The notes under the pieces: generated by a model | What the model saw: the letters and a program-made list of their open reading frames with translations, nothing else | What the model was told of the DNA's origin: nothing | The model's database searches: none | Program-made: the position numbers and the translations under genes | Shown here: positions 62,405 through 64,000 of the stretch, in pieces | Layout: the number at the start of each line of letters is the position of its first letter | Numbering within the stretch: position 1 is the stretch's first letter | From: DASQZT01 sp963728965 | GTDB lineage: Bacteria; Acidobacteriota; Terriglobia; Bryobacterales; Bryobacteraceae | NCBI GenBank assembly: GCA_963728965.1 | Contig: CAVSMH010000006.1 | Coordinates: forward strand, 1,364,001 to 1,428,000 | Reading direction: 5' to 3' | DNA length: 64,000 bases

Positions 62405-62799
62405 TTCTTCCCCTTCCGCCCCAATACCGCCACCCCGATCACGATGGTGGCGATTCCCACATTGCGGAATAAGTTGGGCTTTTCGTGCAGTAGTCCGTAA
62501 CTCAGCAGCGTCACCCACACATAAGTCAGGGCGATGATGGGGTACAGCAGCGACAGTTCGCCTTCTCTCAGCGCAAGCACCAGCATCAACGTGTTGATGC
62601 CGTACAGCGCATAGCCCAAGACCAGCGGCACGTTTGTGACCAGCGCCATCACGCGCGGTTCGAAGTGAGTCATCCCGACTTTCATCAGGATTTGAGCGGC
62701 CGCGCCCAAAATCGTACAGGCAAAAACCAGCTTCACCGAACGTCGGCGGCGGGCGGAGTCATCAACGGAAGACGTGGGAATTGCGGCGGTTGAACTCAA
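62401..62799 (-). CDS. SMR/EamA-type small membrane transporter, subunit A
   Basis: A 132-residue protein: a charged N-terminal tail of about 20 residues (SVDDSARRRRS) and four helices (VKLVFACTILGAAAQILMKVG, LVLGYALYGINTLMLVLAL, then LSLLYPIIALTYVWVTLLSY and IATIVIGVAVLG). The motif LSLLYPIIALTYVWVT is the SMR/EamA core. It overlaps subunit B (ATGA). It is divergent from the signal peptidase gene. Confidence 0.85.
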   Translation of the reverse strand: MSSTAAIPTSSVDDSARRRRSVKLVFACTILGAAAQILMKVGMTHFEPRVMALVTNVPLVLGYALYGINTLMLVLALREGELSLLYPIIALTYVWVTLLSYGLLHEKPNLFRNVGIATIVIGVAVLGRKGKK

Positions 62800-62912
62800 A
62801 CCAGGCCTCGGAACCCGCGCGATGGGCGGTGTAGGCCGGCGCTGGAACGGGTCGATCCCGCTGCCTGCCGGACGGGTTCTCCAACAGAATAGCAGGGATT
62901 CCGATAAAATGA

Positions 62913-63716
62913 GTGTCTGTGGATCAAGAACAGAACGAAGTCGCGATCGAGGCTACCGAAAGCCCGGAGCCATCCCAAATCCCTCAACCGGCGGCGCAGC
63001 GGGGCTTTATCGCCGAATGGACGGTCACCATCATCCTCCTGCTCTTCGGTACCACGACCCTGGTGCAGGCCTTCGTCATTCCCACCGGATCCATGGAAGA
63101 CACCCTGCTGATCGGCGACCATCTCCTGGTGGACAAACTGGCGTATTCGCCCCCGGGGGCGGTCTCCCGCCACATCCTGCCCTATCGGGATGTCAAACGT
63201 GGAGACATCATCGTGTTCCGCTACCCCGTGGACATCCGCCAGACCTTCGTCAAACGCGCCATCGGCGTCCCCGGAGATCATATCCGCCTGGTGGATAAGC
63301 AGTTGATCCTCAACGGCAAGCGGGTCAACGAACCGTACGTTTACCATAAGACCGAATTCATCGACTCTTACCGCGACAACTTTCCGAGCGAGCCCAATGT
63401 GCATGTCGCCGAATCCGCCATAGACATGCTGATGCACCACGTGGAGGGCGCGGAGGTGGTGGTACCTCCCCACGCCGTATTCGCCATGGGTGACAACCGC
63501 GACTCGTCGTTAGACAGCCGGTACTGGGGCTTTGTGCCGCGGGAAAATATTATTGGCAAGCCGCTGATCATTTATTGGTCGTACGATGCGCCAACCGAGG
63601 CGCTGGCGGACCCGTCCATCAGCATCAACCACCTCATCGATATGGTGCTGCACTTTCCTACCAAGACGCGTTGGCGGCGCACCTTCCGCCTGATTCACGG
63701 CTTTTCACTGAACTGA
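62913..63716 (+). CDS. lepB: Signal peptidase I
   Basis: A 267-residue membrane protease that removes Sec and Tat signal peptides. The start is GTG. One anchor helix (about 34-53) precedes the catalytic Ser60 in IPTGSMEDTLL; the general-base Lys114 is in TFVKRAIGVPGD. Box E reads MGDNRDSSLDSRYWG. The many exported proteins in this window are potential substrates. The next gene's ATG follows the stop directly. Confidence 0.95.
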   Translation: MSVDQEQNEVAIEATESPEPSQIPQPAAQRGFIAEWTVTIILLLFGTTTLVQAFVIPTGSMEDTLLIGDHLLVDKLAYSPPGAVSRHILPYRDVKRGDIIVFRYPVDIRQTFVKRAIGVPGDHIRLVDKQLILNGKRVNEPYVYHKTEFIDSYRDNFPSEPNVHVAESAIDMLMHHVEGAEVVVPPHAVFAMGDNRDSSLDSRYWGFVPRENIIGKPLIIYWSYDAPTEALADPSISINHLIDMVLHFPTKTRWRRTFRLIHGFSLN

Positions 63717-64000
63717 ATGGACCGCCACCATTACGGCCTGATTTTGGCCGGAGGCCGCGGAACGCGCTTCTGGCCGCGGAGCCGGAGACGCTCCGCCAAG
63801 CAGGTGTTGAATGTGGTCGGGGAGCGCTCGCTGATTCAGGCGACGGTGGACCGGCTCTCCCCGCTGATCCCGCCCGAGCGGCAGTGGATTCTCACCAACG
63901 ATCATTTACGCAGCGCCATCATCCGGCAACTGCCGGAGATACCCCGCAAGCAGGTGCTGGCCGAGCCCGCGCAGCGCAACACCGGTCCCGCCATCGGGCT
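63717..64000 (+). CDS. manC: Mannose-1-phosphate guanylyltransferase (5' part)
   Basis: The first 94 codons of a sugar nucleotidyltransferase, cut by the window end. The nucleotide loop LILAGGRGTRFWPRSR and the metal/base residues in SAKQVLNVVGERSLIQATVDRL are those of GDP-mannose pyrophosphorylases; AEPAQRNTGPAIG matches the family's second block. It makes GDP-mannose for glycans. It is coupled to lepB with no gap. Confidence 0.85.
   Translation, partial: MDRHHYGLILAGGRGTRFWPRSRRRSAKQVLNVVGERSLIQATVDRLSPLIPPERQWILTNDHLRSAIIRQLPEIPRKQVLAEPAQRNTGPAIG

Noticed and set aside
1..64000. CRISPR array, insertion sequence, prophage or rRNA
   Set aside because: No regularly spaced direct repeats, transposase or integrase motifs, or rRNA-like sequence were seen on reading the window.

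Overview
The window is GC-rich, gene-dense chromosomal DNA. It looks like an Acidobacteriota genome of the Solibacter/Bryobacterales type. The clues are a very large TonB-dependent receptor with an N-terminal carboxypeptidase-regulatory fold, a Tat-exported VWFA protein of the acidobacterial type, a secreted metalloprotease ending in the C-terminal domain described as a Solibacter paralogous family (TIGR03437-like), a membrane-anchored winged-helix regulator, and many Tat signals on carbohydrate-active and isomerase-type enzymes. This assignment is inference from gene content. No rRNA, CRISPR array, insertion sequence or prophage was found. There is one tRNA (Lys, anticodon UUU).

Layout. 1-3.3 kb: DegT aminotransferase and Gfo/Idh/MocA oxidoreductase pair, then a Tat-exported sugar isomerase-like protein. 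3.3-8.6 kb (minus): one tight operon sucC-sucD-ndk-pntA1-pntA2-pntB, joining succinyl-CoA synthetase, nucleotide kinase and transhydrogenase. 8.7-13.6 kb: trpD, a receiver-like protein, two hypotheticals, a Kir-type potassium channel and a broken ankyrin/terpene-cyclase-fold gene. 13.8-19.8 kb: gyrA, larE, small proteins, HU and an HtrA lipoprotease. 19.8-27.3 kb: GT-C-like membrane protein, pgk, and a divergent pair of winged-helix regulator and TonB-dependent receptor. 27.5-29.4 kb: an exported NlpC/P60 peptidase and dipeptide epimerase, a YkfC/YkfB-like murein peptide pair. 29.5-36.9 kb: DUF1801, tRNA-Lys, VWFA, a two-domain hydrolase with a MetE-like protein and a LacI regulator, and a helical-repeat protein. 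37-38.7 kb: comF, HNH nuclease and a small secreted protein.

38.8-44.2 kb (minus) holds the most notable locus: an MCP, a TonB_C-domain protein, and a PrxQ/Bcp-type peroxiredoxin whose peroxidatic cysteine codon is an in-frame UGA. A hairpin with the geometry of a bacterial SECIS follows the UGA, so the gene very probably encodes a selenoprotein. It is translationally coupled to a large secreted metalloprotease. 44.2-50 kb: AIM24 protein, D-threonine aldolase-like enzyme, and a minus operon HU-M50 protease-GT2-GT4 (frameshifted)-prepilin peptidase. 50-53.9 kb: flavin reductase, kbl, MFS transporter, xthA. 54.2-60.6 kb: a carbohydrate locus with a frameshifted outer-membrane barrel, GH95, GH9 and an amidohydrolase. 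60.7-64 kb: MBL-rhodanese protein, a paired SMR-like transporter, signal peptidase I and a truncated mannose-1-phosphate guanylyltransferase.

Three genes are interrupted by one-base indels, mostly at short G/C runs, and comF lacks a usable start codon. Either there is pseudogenisation or the consensus has residual sequence errors. This matters when judging individual breaks, but it does not readily explain the UGA, which leaves both flanking frames intact. Many very long antisense open frames in this GC-rich DNA are shadows and were left out.
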